Source: Nereocystis luetkeana (taxonomy: Eukaryota; Sar; Phaeophyceae; Laminariales; Laminariaceae). Taken from it: a stretch of DNA of 64,000 nucleotides. Below the pieces are notes generated by a model. The model had not been told where the DNA came from. It ran no database searches and was given only the letters and a program-made list of their open reading frames with translations. Location of the stretch: the NCBI GenBank assembly GCA_031213475.1, contig JARUPZ010000024.1:9675324-9739323 (forward strand). The letters are read 5' to 3'. Positions 1 to 13,000 of the stretch are shown piece after piece. How positions within the stretch are numbered: position 1 is the first letter of the stretch; each line of letters begins with the position of its first letter. A program made the position numbers and the translations under genes.

Positions 1-1
1 G

Positions 2-124
2 TCTTGTCCTACCCTGCGCCGCGTCCTATGGCCCTGTTTGTTGGTTTGGTTCAGCTACAATTCTGCCACTCTGCGCGCCTTCAATATATTGGTCGAGGCT
101 AGCGAGACCAAGAGCCCTAAGCAG
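2..124 (+). CDS. Probable internal exon upstream of the NPC1-like gene
   Basis: This frame is open from base 2 and ends in CAG followed by the donor GTGAGA at 125, phase 0. That fits the phase-0 acceptor of the next exon at 1288. The encoded 41 residues include a stretch reading FSYNSATLRAFNILVEA and are not clearly alignable to the NPC1 N-terminal domain. Support also comes from a degenerate copy of its last 30 bases plus the donor at 454-490. Its 5' limit and membership of the NPC1 gene are inferred. Confidence 0.4.
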
Positions 125-133
125 GTGAGATGC

Positions 134-430
134 GGTAGGAGCAACGACAACTGTAGCGGTAATTGTAGCAGTAACGGTAACGGTAAATGTAGCGTCAGCG
201 GTAACTGTATTGGTAGCGGTAACTCTATTGGTAATAGCGGCGGTAGCGGTAACGGCAATGGTACCGGTAACGGTAGCGGCAACGGTAGCGGCAACGGTAG
301 CGGTAACGGTAAGAATGGCTATAGCGGTGGCAGCGGTAACGGAAACGGTAACGGTAGCGGTGGCTGAAGCGGCAGCGGCAACAGTAGCGGTAGCGATAGC
401 GGCAACGGTAGGGGTAACGGTTGTGGGAAA
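134..430. repeat. GGTAGC/GGTAAC hexanucleotide minisatellite
   Basis: About 50 imperfect GGTARC hexamers start just after the donor at 125. Long open frames in all phases here are by-products of the repeat. A second, weaker stretch continues at 485-565. Confidence 0.9.
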
Positions 431-599
431 CCAATACATTAGTAGGATTACTTGAGCTAGCTCTACAAGCCTAAAGCGGTGAACACCGGGGGGCGTAGTA
501 ACGGCAGCGGCGGCAACGATAGTGGTAACGGCGGTGGTGTTGGTAATGGTGACGGTAGCGGGCACCTAGCCGTAGAGCTGGCTCTTACCTTCGGTTCTT

Positions 600-720
600 G
601 GATGATGAAGCTACTCTACTGTCTCTGCTGGGCTGTACTGTATTGTACTGTACTGCGCGGTACTTTACTGCACTGCCCGTACTATACTGTACTGTGCTGT
701 CTCTGTCTCTCTCTCATATA
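600..720. repeat. Degenerate TACTG pentamer-like repeat
   Basis: TGTACTGTATTG-type steps recur across this stretch and end in a CT-rich run. I see no coding signal between here and 1000. Confidence 0.6.
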
Positions 721-999
721 TGTTGGTGACGCCGGCGACCTCTGCAGTTGGTAATGCGAATGCAAGCAGCGTACGCCGACTACCGCCGCCGCCGCCGCCC
801 GTGAGAACCCATCGCTGTTGTCCCTGGTTTCGTTGCGCATTAAATACGAGTGCAATACCGGTGTTCCTTTAGTTTTTCCATACTACAGTAGTATGCCTTA
901 CATGTGTTCAGCTCGTTGTGCCCTCCGTTTGTAGGCCGTGTCACCCTCTCACCAAGTCATAACAAACTTCTGCTTTAAGGCATTATCGAAGTAATGTGT

Positions 1000-1275
1000 A
1001 CCCACTCCTGCAACCCTATACCCCTCACCCACAAAAAACACACCATAACATACACCTCACACATATCATACACCTCATGCACGCCGTTCACCTCATACAC
1101 TTTTGTGTGTTACTCCATGCACCTCATACACCCTATACACCCAACACACCTCGTGCACCTTATGCGCACCCCCTCATGCACCCCATACACATCATACACA
1201 CCATACGCCGCATACACCTGATATACCTGATACACCAAATATACCTGATACACGTGATACACCTGATGCACCTCG
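1000..1275. repeat. ACACC-rich minisatellite
   Basis: ACACCTCATACACC-like 9 to 12 base steps repeat through the stretch, giving spurious open frames rich in His, Pro and Tyr. It ends immediately before the acceptor at 1287. Confidence 0.85.
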
Positions 1276-1287
1276 TATACCGCGCAG

Positions 1288-4200
1288 TCCTTGCTAGGAT
1301 CTAGAGAGGGGCTACTTGATGCCGTCCCCTCCACGGAGAAACACGCCAACGGTCACGTCTCCAGAAATATCCGGCTCTCGCTCATGGTCGTCGACCTCGT
1401 GCAGCCGTACGTGGAATGGGCACCCCGACAAGCTTTAGCCACGGTAAGTCGAGATTTCTATTGCATCTGCCGTGCTTGATCGTATATCTAAAAAGGTTTT
1501 AAGGGTTAGGGATAGGTTGTATGTAGCTGTTACGGCTTGCTGACTATGGCTGCGGTGAGTCGGTGTGACAATATTTCATCGATTCCCACCTCATGATCTA
1601 CAGTAGTAATAGTGAACGTGCCAACCTCATACGTTTTTTTCGTGCCCGTGTCTCTCTTGATCAGGACGGTGCCGATGGGGATGCGAGCGTTATCGTTGCG
1701 GACGAGAATCGCGGCGTGGACTTGGAATGGACGGTGGGGGGCGCCTTCCAAGTGGACAGCACGCAGGTGACGGTGATGGCGATGATGATTATGGCTATGA
1801 TGGGGATGGTGGTGATGATGACGATGATGATGATAGTGGTGATGAGTGTGCTTATGCTGGTTATAGTGAGGGTGGTGGTGGTGATGGTGATATCAACACG
1901 CAGGTGATAGCAGCACGCAGGTGATAGCAGCACGCAGGTGATGGTGATGGTGATGGTGATAGTGGCACGCATGTGATAGCAACACACGGCTGATGGCTAA
2001 GGTGATAGTAGCACGCAGTTGCTGCAGCCGCACGTTGGTGACGGGAGCACACAGATCATACCGTCGCGCAGGGAATAGCAGCAAGTGCCTAGTAGCAGCC
2101 CACAGGCGATGGCGGAGGTCGATGTGGTGGAAAAGGTGTAGCGGAGGGAAGACGTTTGGAGGTGCGGTTAGATGGCGGTACTTTGGGGGCGGGGACGGGT
2201 TTTGTTCGAGCGAGCAGCAGTCTCGTCTTGGCGGTTCAATAACGACGATAATTCGCCCCTCTGCAATCGCCTGCTTGTCGTTTGATGCACCCGTGGTTGT
2301 GGTGTGCTGCGTTGTTGTTCTATGCTGTTCAGTGCTGTTCAGTGCTGTTCAGTGCTGTTCAGTGCTGTGCGATGGTGTCTCATATTAAGCTCAATCGCTA
2401 CTTCGTAAGTATGTTAATGCAGGCGGCATTAGGAATCTCACGGACTGCAGACCTGCTGAGAGGTTGGGCTATCGCGCCTTCTACCCTACAGTGCCACGTA
2501 GCGTGCTCTACCGCATACAAAAGCACCGGTGTCATGGTGTACCACACGCAGTACTACCATACAGCACTACATGCAGCAGTATCATGCTGTACCTGGTACC
2601 ACATACGTTGTACTCTTGACCTTATTTTTGCTATTTTCTTTCATCTTGCTCTTCTGTTGCTCCGCTCTTATTCTTACTCGTACCCTCACTCTCTTTCTCA
2701 TTCTTACTCTTATCTCACTCTCTTTCTCATTCTTACTCTTATCTCGCTCTGCTCCTGATTCTACCTTGGTTCTCCCTTACTCTGACTCCTACTCTTTCCC
2801 CTTATCCTGTCTTTCACTGTTATTTTTCGAGATCGATACTCTCTCTTTTACCTCTTTAGTCTTGTTTGTGTCTCCCTCTCCCCCTCCGTCCCACCCCCCC
2901 CACGATGTCACTGCCTTCAGCTCGTTTGGGGAGCATGGCCGCCCAACGCGGACGCCCTCTCGCCCGAGGCTTGGGAACACTTGGTGACCAAGGCAAATAC
3001 CCACTGCCACAGCCAACCACAATCCGGTATATCCCGATGGGGCAACCGCGGAGAGGGTACCTTGTTCCGGGATAGGTTTGAAATCGACGCGTCTGAGGGG
3101 GATGATGAAGCCGGTTTTGGTGGAGGCATGGCATTCGTGGTGGCTGTCGCTACCGTGGATCAATCCTGGGGGGAAAGGGTGGGGAAGGTTTGGCCGGATG
3201 TGGGTCCGCAGGTGAGATGTGGGAGGGAAGTGTGGGGGGTGGGCGTGAGGGGAGGGTGGGGAGGAGAGGCGGTTGTGTTTTACCATGAAGTATTGATGGG
3301 ATGGATATGAGGTGGTATGGGATGGAATGGGATGGGTTGACAGTAGGGTTGGGCGCTTGCTGACTCAGTCAGTAGCGATGATATTGTCGTCAAAATCAAT
3401 CAGTATACTGGATAGCCGCAGCTTATGTCTCCCCTCTCTCCTCTCTGCCCCGGAAATACAATTGGTGGGTTTCCGTGCTACCATATGGCGTGTTTCTTGG
3501 GCATACGTACGATAGAAAGTACTGGCGAATATACTCGCCAGGTCAATCAGTAAACCTACTGCCATTACATATTGTGCCAGTGTCCAGCCCTAAATGGTTT
3601 TGTATGGGATGATGTGAGACGATATAAGACGAGGGAATAATGAAATGTGCTGCTATTGGATACCGAAGGCAGGCGCTTTGATGGCAAGGTACGACCCCAT
3701 CGATGTTACTGATGCCTCTGCCGTCCCCCGCCGCCCCCTCTTTGCTCTGGTGAAACAAACAAACACACAACCGACAGAGCCATCTGGTGAACGCGCGCAC
3801 GTCCGAAGACTGGTTCGAGCAAAACGCCGGCCACATCGTCAGGGGCCGACTGAGATGGCTGTCCGCCCCGCTCAAGGTCCTCATAACCTCAACAGCTCAG
3901 TCTGCCGCCTTACAAAACGATAACAAAACCGGCGGATCCAATGGCCGCAATTACCCTGACCAAGGAGGAGGAGGAGGAGGAGGAGAAGGAGGAGGGTCAG
4001 GGTGGACAGAGGGAGTAGATATATTGGACCCAATGCTTACGCCGCAACACGGGCGGCCGGTGCAGAGGCCCACGGAGGCCACGGTGTCGCTGATGCCTGG
4101 GGTGGAGGAGGGGAAAAAGTCGAGCATGGCGCCTTTTACGCTCGTCTTCTTTGCCGTCGGAATGCTGGCCCTTGGGGTGCTGGTGCGGTCGAGAAGGAGG

Positions 4201-6456
4201 CTTTCGGGCAGTGCTCATAGTAGCTCAGCGGTAAGATGACGTGGGGGGCATCGTAGGAATTGCAATGCACGAGGGGGAGTATCAGGCGGGGTCCGGGGAT
4301 ATAATTTGTAGGTTGGCGGTGAGATGACTTGGGGGGAACAGTAGGAGCTGCAGTGCAAAGGGGTGAGGGGTTGCCGTGGCCCGGGGATTGACTCTTCCAT
4401 TTTGAATATCACATATCATAAGTCCCATACATACATCCTGCAGTTGTGTGTTTTGTGTTGTTTTATTGTGGACCTCTCTCATGTTGTTGTTGTTGTTGTT
4501 GTTGTTGTTCTTGTTGTTGTTGTTGTTGTGAATCTGTAACTTTGTTTTTTCACAGCCCCGCTAGAGAACTATCGCCCACAATAATACCCGAGAACTCGCG
4601 GACCCCCCCTCTCTCCCCTCTCCCCCTATCCAGAAAGAAGGGAGGGTGCATATTAACGCCTGCCCCCTCCCTCCCTCCCGCTTCAGAAATACAAGACGGT
4701 GCATGTAAACGCCCCCCCCCCCCCCCCGCCACCCCACCCCCCCCTCCCCCGTTTGATTGGTTCAATGGAATTTTATTTTGAGCAGAAGAGGCCAAGGCGA
4801 GTGGCTGGTAGTGTGGGTTCAGGTGTGGTCGAGGGTGGGAAGACGCTATTGGCTAGCCGCACGCCAGCGGACCAACGCCAGCGACGGAGACACCAGGAAA
4901 ACGTTGGCGGGGAGGGGGGTGCCGTGGAAATGAGAGGTCTCCTTTCTCCCATTGACGAGGCACCGTAGCAGCTTGATTTAGTCCTTCCTTTTGTTGCGGT
5001 TCAGTTGGTCAGGTTATTCCTTCGTTCCTTCCTTCATTCCTTTGAGTGCCAGTAGATGCTACGCAAATCGGACACATCTGGTCCCGGTGTGGTCATCTGA
5101 ATCTTGCGGGGGATATGACTTCCAATTTCCTAATTTGCACGATCTGCAAGATGTTCTGTGGATAACTACTTTTGAGTGGTATTCGTATGACACTGCTCTT
5201 GCACACATTGATGGCCGGGCGGGATCGTATGACACGGCTCTTGCAAAGGATCTCCTCACGGAAATAAATATACTCAGCAGGATCTAAACGAGCGATCGCG
5301 ATCTGCCCGATGTTTGTAGATATATCTTATTGTGCATCACCGGTATTTTTTGCGGAGGCTCTGGATAAGCGCAGGGGTTTTACGTAGCTGCTGGGTCTCT
5401 CTCGCGTACGCCAGCTCGCAAGTGTCGTTGCGCTTTACTGCTCCCTGCGCTGCTCATGTTTGTTGGTATATACGTTTCCTGAGGTATGTCGAAACCTGAA
5501 GGTTGATTTATGTGCGTCTTGGTGTCATTCGATCAAAGCGTGTCTATTGTGTATCCCAGTAGTTAATTGATGACCACGCTCTCAGTTGAATTCAATGATG
5601 TTTTTTTTCAGACAGACAAAATGGACAAACACGTACCAGGTACCAGGTATTGATTTTCCGTTACAGAGGACCCAGTAATCTGGGGAACTACAGAGCTGCA
5701 ACAATGTATCTGACACATAGAACAAAGCGAGAGTGCGAATCAGAACACTCAATTAAGAACCGCGCTCCCTGAACATCAATGGTGACAACTCTGTTTCGCC
5801 GTCGGCTTTTTGTTTTGTATTATTGGGCTCGTTTGTTGCTCCCTTTTCTTTGGAGGTGTTTACCGGCCATTTCTACTCGTACCTATTTTTTTTTTACTGG
5901 TACCACTCAAGTAGCATGGCAACGGCGCGGGGAGGGGAGGGGCTGATACATCGTACCCCGCCCCCTTTGCATGCCGCCATTTTTGGCCATCTTTGAACGT
6001 TGCAGCAATGATGATTGTGAGACTGCTGTACTCTTTACGCCCACACCAAGAGCGATGCGTGCACATGGTTTAGGCTCTGTGCCTGACCGTAACACTCCAA
6101 GAACTCGCAAGCTATCACCAGGAATTCGCGCAGCAGGATATATATTTAAAACTGATGCCAACTTATTGTGTACGTACGTTGGCCCAGGTCGGTCGGGTAA
6201 TAATCATTCTTTCTTGTAATTTGGGCTAATATTATTCTTATTATTCTTATTATTCTTCTTCTTCTTATTATTATTATGATTATTATTTTTTTTTCGCCAT
6301 CCGACAATGTGCAGAATGATCTTCAACATGGATCACTCATAACTTTCCCGAAAGAAGAAAACCTCGGAAACAAAAGGAAACCCATGCATCAAGTCTACCT
6401 CCCTTCCGTGCCAACTTTCGGCTTGTCTACTCTATTATTATTATTATTATTATTAC

Positions 6457-6553
<97 letters not shown>

Positions 6554-7037
6554 GTGATTGGTTCACTGTTTATAGGCGAAGTACGTACAGCAGTACCTTG
6601 TTTATTTTTCTCGTTTTTCCTGCCTGTGTTCGCGTGTAGTATGAGCAAGTATTAATAGTAGCCCATGCGGGCAGAAATATCTACCTAGGGATCAGCACAC
6701 GTCAACGCATAACTTTTGCGCTGATTCCACAGCAGCAGTAGTATATCCCATACTCCAACCGGCCATTTCTCTTTCTTTTTTGTAGTCCCTGTAGCCCGGC
6801 TGTGGGATCGAAAACCAATGCCCTCGATACTTATCCTAGTCTTCACCCTGCCCTGTGACCTGTGACTGCCTCTAGCCGTCGTGACGCTCGGGAGAACCGG
6901 TTCTCACCCGGGATTCTGAAACCGAATACTCGTACCTGGTATAACTTTTTTTGAAGATCCCGAAGTTTACGGTACCAGAACCAGAGGTATGCTACTACAC
7001 AGTATACTGATTACTACTAAGTAACTGTTGTTGTTGT

Positions 7038-7093
<56 letters not shown>

Positions 7094-10000
7094 CTCACGT
7101 TAACTCACAATACAATGCAGTCCGTGGTCGCAGGACAGGCTCCAATAACTCTGGAGTGGAAGAAATACCTCAAGTAAAACAGAGGCAAAAACAAAAAACA
7201 AGCATACGCACTCCACCACTGCGGACACCAGGGAAGCAAAAAGCAGACTATTAATAGCAGACAAAAACCTAAAAAAGAAGATGAAGCGAAGCAAAAAAAA
7301 CAAGACAAAATAAAAACAGAAGCAGATAGCAAAACGCAAAAAACGGCAAAACGGACCATACTAACAAAGACACAAAGAGGTACAAACGGGAATGAAAGAA
7401 AAATGAAAAAAGAAAAAGCAAAAGGAAGGGACAAAAAAGCGATAATCACGGGCGGGGGGGAAAGAAAAGACGAAAGGCAGGCACTGGAGCATACAGACAC
7501 GCAACGTTGCCCAGATGGCACCATGCTAGTTACTTGGGTCCCAAAGAAGGGAGTGCATCATGACGATGATGGCCATAACCAGGCTTCAGTCTGCTGGGCA
7601 GACCGCCTTTCCCCCCCCTCCCCCCCCCATTCCCCCTCGTCCCCCTTTCGCCCCCCCCCTCTTCCCTGCCATTCTGCGCACTCGCGTTGGCGTCAACGGC
7701 TGTGGTCGTTGTTGCAGCTATTCTATGCCGTTCTGCCGATGCCTCCTTCTCATCTGTATGCCATTTCCGCATGAAGGCCTCCGCCCCTTCGTCGACCCGT
7801 CGGAACCATCTGCCGGCTTTCTGTGCTGCCTCGCGCCACCCTTCGAGCTTGATGCCGAACTCTATGAGGTCCTCCTCAAGGTACCTCATCCAGTCCCACT
7901 CCTTTCCTCCGGAGTAACCCTTACCCCCATCCATCTCCCCAAACATCACCCTCTTCGGCAGACGCTCCTCTCCCATGCGTGTCACAAAGCCCGCAAACAA
8001 GAGCCTACGTCTGAGTCTGCGTACCGTCGTCTCAACGCTTTCAGATTTTGTCCTGAGAAGCGCGCTAGCATAGGATAGAATGTGGTCTTCGCGCTTTCGT
8101 TTTCGCCAGCCGATGCATCGGAGGAGCATTTGTGGTGGACCTCCCGTAGCCTACCGTAATCAGTCTTGCTCGGGCTCCAAGCAACGCAACCGTAAAGCAA
8201 CGTTTCGATCACCTCGGCTCTCAGCATTCGCACCTTCAGGCGTAGGCGCGCACCCGGGCGGTCATAGATTTCCATCTTATACCGTCCGAAGCATGCCCAT
8301 GCCCTCTGGAGTCGACGCGTTACCTCGACACTTCTGCCCGTCCAATCTGCGCTGATAGCCCCGCCCAGATACACAAACTCGGTCGTTTGTTTGTACACTT
8401 GGCCGGCGGCGGTGACGGTGAACGGCACGTTCCCCCCATCTTTCGTTTGCAGACACATTATCTCCGTCTTGGCCTCCGAGACCGTCAGGCCGAAAGCGGC
8501 ACACGCAGACACGATCACCGTCATCATCCTCTCCAGGCCGTTGGGTGATCTCGATACTATGCCTGCATCGTCAGCATGGAGCATAGCACACAGTGTCTGG
8601 GCCTCTTTATCATTCCCCTGTCCGTCGGCGTGCCCGACCCGTGCCTACGTGTACCTGGTACACTACAACACACACATCTACTGTACTCATAAAACGAATG
8701 ACACATTTCATAGTCTCCACCGTGCCGTGTGACTGCCTCTTAAAGATTTCGTAGCGCTCGGGAGGGCCGGTTCTCACGTTCTCACCCGGGATTCCCCTTG
8801 AAAACCGCAGTCCCGTTTTGGGGACAAACTACTTGGACTTAAAAAGGGTTGCCCCCAAAACGGGACTGCGGTTCTAAAAGGGAACAACTTTTGTTGAAGA
8901 CCCCGAAGTTGCCAAGTTTTACTTTGGCTCCAGAACCAGAGGTATGATCCTACTTTTTTAGACTGGTACCAGGTACCTGGTACGTCAGCTGTGAGTTCAA
9001 CCGATAGGCAGATCGATCCATACTCAACTTTGCAAGCTGCGTGAACCGATCGTGCGTTTTTCATTATTTCCCTAGCGATTGACTACTGGCCGGTAACTCC
9101 CCTGGATGCTACCAGGGTCGACGAGACGATAATACTTGTACCATTTCGTGCACTGAAAACAGCAGATCGACACACACTACACCTCTACTCATAAGTAGAA
9201 TGGATGACATCCTTCATAATCTAGTACTGCTGCACATCGATACTCACAAGCAACCCGGCACTACGCTTGCCGACCCACCAGTGCGCAGTCTGCTGAGCAA
9301 GCTCTAAAAATCATTCCATCGCTGTACGTTCCATGAACGGGGAGGCACATCCTACGTGAAAGCGGGAAGGGGGAGAAGGGGGGGTGTGGAGTTTTTGTTG
9401 AGAAACGCCTTTTACATGGAACACCGGATTTCTACGTGTCCAAAGTGCTGCTGCTGCCCTTCTGCTTGTCCTGTTGTACAGGGCGTGTGCTTGGCCATGA
9501 AGAGCTGGCTATGGTAAGTTCATGAGAAATGTTTCAACACTATCATCCGCCACACTTGTCACACGTTCAATTCCACCCAGTGCTTGAGCTTGCGGAGAAA
9601 ACGACCGCCAACTCGACGTCAACTTCGAGGACCTCGTACCTCCTACCTGCTCTGACTCGTTGATTTTGTGCTTGTTTTTCTCTTTTGTTCTCGACTTGCC
9701 GGTGTCCACAATCGTCAATGCACCAGGCGATACAGCGTCAGCGTTTGCAGACGACCTCGCCAGGTCATATCTGCTTGTGTGGCGGCGACATTAGCGTGCT
9801 CGTTGGGGCTGGTCCGAGTGCGAGTGATCACCAACCCTGAGCTTATCTGGGTGAGTCATCAGCCTCCGTCGTACATCTGTGTCGTTTGTGACGAAGTGCA
9901 ACTTGGTCGCTTGACTCGCTGGTCTGCCAAGTTGGCAATACAGCAGTACCAGGTACCAGTATGTGTCAATTGCCTCGTAGGCTGGTACATAGGCTGGTAG

Positions 10001-13000
10001 ACAATACCAGGTGCTCTATCGTACGAGTAGATTGTCTGTTTCGTACGAGTAGATTGTCTGTTTCAGCAGCTAACATCGCTACCCAATATATTTCTCACCT
10101 TCTTGCGTACTATTACCTGATGTAGGTACGAACTCGTTTGACACCAGGTACCAGGTACCAGGTACCAGGTACCCTGGTATGAAACAGCGTACGTCTGGCA
10201 CAGCAGTACTAATACCGGTACACCACCATACGTGTACTAATTCATAAGGACCGTTTAGGTATTAATATGAAGACCCAGACGGCCCCTATATTTTCGTTCC
10301 CGAGTGGTATATGGTACCAGGTCGTATATGGTACGGGATGACAGTAGGAAAAAGTCGCCTCCGACGGACAGCAATAGCTTGTACTGCTGATACAGCTGTT
10401 GTATATTGTTGTGCGTGTTTTTGTGAGGTTTGTGTTGGGCGTTATCTTCACGAGCTTCACTTCACCTCCAGGTGGAGCTTAGCTGGCGGCAACACGACGT
10501 CTTGTGATACTGCGTGAGGCACACAAGCGTGCTGCCAAAGTATTCCACCTGCACGCAGGCCCAACCGCTAAAGAGGAAACGGGACCACCAATACCCGACC
10601 GCGAGCGAACTGCCACTGTCTCCAGCGTTTGAGTCATTTCCCCCCGCGTGCGCGCCGACGCACGGCTAAAATATACCGGTATCATATGAAGCAAGTGTGG
10701 GTGAGACAGCACAGCGGCCGGTAGGTGGCTATTCACGAACGAAGGAACTCAAGGGAGGTTGGGTAGGGCCACCGATCGGGGCAGGAGGCCTCATCCAATC
10801 CAATGCTTATATTGAATGATCGTTGGCAGCAAACTACTGGCTGTAGTATATCGTCGTATTGAACGTGTTTTCCCCTTCATCCCCTGGCATCCCCGTGTTT
10901 TTGAGGCAGAAGCAGAACGAAAGCGTCCATGTACCAACTATCGAAGCCGTATCGATTACGATAATTTCTTTTGTTTATCAGCATCTATTAATAGGTATCG
11001 TATCGAGCTCGACTCTCGTTGGACAAACAACAGTAAACGGGAACATCTTCGGGGAATTAATGCAACTTTTTGTTTGTCGTCCCGGCGTTGATGTCGTCAG
11101 GTGCCACCGAACAGCCTGGCAAATCGGCAAAAGGAGTTCTTCGATGAGGCCTTTTCGCCCTTTTTCCGCGTCAATCAGGTTCGCTTACTGTCATGGCTTT
11201 TCATTGTGTACTCTGCTTACTGCATAACAATGTAGTATCGCTGTGTACCACAGAGCTTGTATCTCTCTAGGAGAAGAATCGGCACGGACACTGACTGGTT
11301 TCGCTGTATGTCGAGGGGTCGAAAGAACGTTTTAATGTGAAGAACACAAACGCACTGTACGCTTTTTGACCATCAGTGGCAGTCGAAGAATTGTAATTGT
11401 GGACAGGTGACGATCTGAATAATCTGGATCCTAGCCTCCCATTATGACATGTTGTGTACGATCTGTACATCGCAGATCCAACCCAAAAAACATGTGCTTC
11501 CACCCGGCACCATGGGCTGGATCGTATATACGAAGTATCAGGAATGCATCTGGCCTGAAATATCTAGATCGTGGATCAGTCCGGGCGGCTTGGTGTAGGC
11601 GATGTTGTACTAGTCACTCTGTTTCGACGGGTTTTCCCTCCCAAGTCTGATAGCCCCAAAGGGATTAATTAGCATTCGTTTGCTTGCTTTCTGTACAATG
11701 TGGTAGTGGTACATATGCGGTTCGTTCGTTCGTGTCTATTCTCAACGTCATCGGAAGGGCAGCGGAATCGTACGCTACACCCAAAGTTCGTTTTCCGACG
11801 ATGAATTGAAGCACCAACCTTTGTTGACCGACTGCGATGCCAGGTGTTCTTCGTCGCAGAAGCGGCTAACGACGGCGACGGCGGTGACGCGGACATGCTC
11901 CAAAAGCAGTACTTGCAGCGAGTCATGGGCGTCCAGAGAGCCATCGAGGGCGCCTCCTTCGTCAGCGCTGTGGACGGCGAGGCCAGAGGGTTCGAGTCGC
12001 TGTGCTTCAGACCCATAGACGGAGAGGGGTGCCTCGTGGAGTCTCCCTCGCAGTACTGGCTTGACGACCCTGTTCTGCTGGCGGGGGACCCCAGCCCCAG
12101 CCTTACAGCGGCGTGCCAAACCAGCGATACCTTTCTGGCGTCTAGGAGCCCCTGCATGGACAAGGTGGGTGCTTCGTATGTTCTTCTCAGGGTGGAAATG
12201 TAAGAAACGTTCGGGTTTGGGTCTTTTATACGCCAGCGGTCTTTTTATTTCCTGTCAGAGTGATACGGAACAGGGCACCTATACTATGCTAAGAACACGG
12301 ACACTGAGAAAGCCAGCCTGAGATTTACAGGAAAGTAATACGTTTGGGAGCCATGATACCTGCAGCAGCATTTAATCGCCGCTATAACTCGTACCAGCAC
12401 ATAGTTTGTTATTACTGAGGTGTCTTTGCTGCGATCAGCCGGAGACTCTCACCGAGGGTTACTACCCTCGCGTTGATTCGAAGGAAATCAACGAGGCGCT
12501 CAGGGGATGCTCTTCCTGCATCCCCGGTTTTGTATCCAAAACCACGAAGGTATTCTAGTACGTACCTTACTTACCTTATACCAAGAACACGAGCGTTGAG
12601 AAAGCCAGCCTGAGGTATATAAAAAAGTACGAGCGTTGTGTAGAAGGTAGTGGACTCCAGTAGATGGACTCCAGTAGATCACACCCTTTCCCAGACAATA
12701 AATCGACCCATCCAGCCAGAGCCAGCATTCCTGTTTCTTATTCAAAAGGTCTATTCATAGGTACCAGCCTATAAATTAATAGGTGTATATGTAGGTCTGT
12801 TAATACCTGTCCTGTACTAATGCAACCCCGCTAGAAATAGAACATTGCTGCACCCACGTTTCATGGATATAACTACTTTCGAGTAAAAATGAGTGTTTTT
12901 TTTTGTAGTGGCAAAATGGTGAACAGCAGCAGCCAATGAGAGGCGCTGTTTTTCGCTGGCCAGCCTAAAAAGTACGTTATTTGACACGCATCATACCAGG

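Larger units (their letters stand above)
1288..4230 (+). other. NPC1: NPC1 exons: lumenal N-terminal part and first membrane segment
   Basis: Exons 1288-1443, 1665-1766 and 3778-4230 are all phase 0. The third carries a hydrophilic lumenal part (TSEDWFEQNAGHIVRGRL), a Gly-rich linker and then the first membrane helix APFTLVFFAVGMLALGVLV before a basic cytosolic stop-transfer stretch. The first two exons are not clearly alignable to the Cys-rich NPC1 N-terminal domain, so their assignment rests on phase and position. Intron 1767-3777 holds GAT-rich and CT-rich repeats, and intron 4231-9481 is the largest in the gene. Confidence 0.65.

Noticed and set aside
26-565. Long open frames on both strands rich in Thr/Val/Ala or Gly/Asn
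   Set aside because: They are translations of the GGTARC hexamer repeat, open in several phases at once.
994-1349. Open frames rich in His, Thr, Pro and Tyr
   Set aside because: Products of the ACACC minisatellite; no splice or composition support.
8270-8732. Plus-strand open frames across the LINE
   Set aside because: Antisense shadows of the reverse transcriptase frame.
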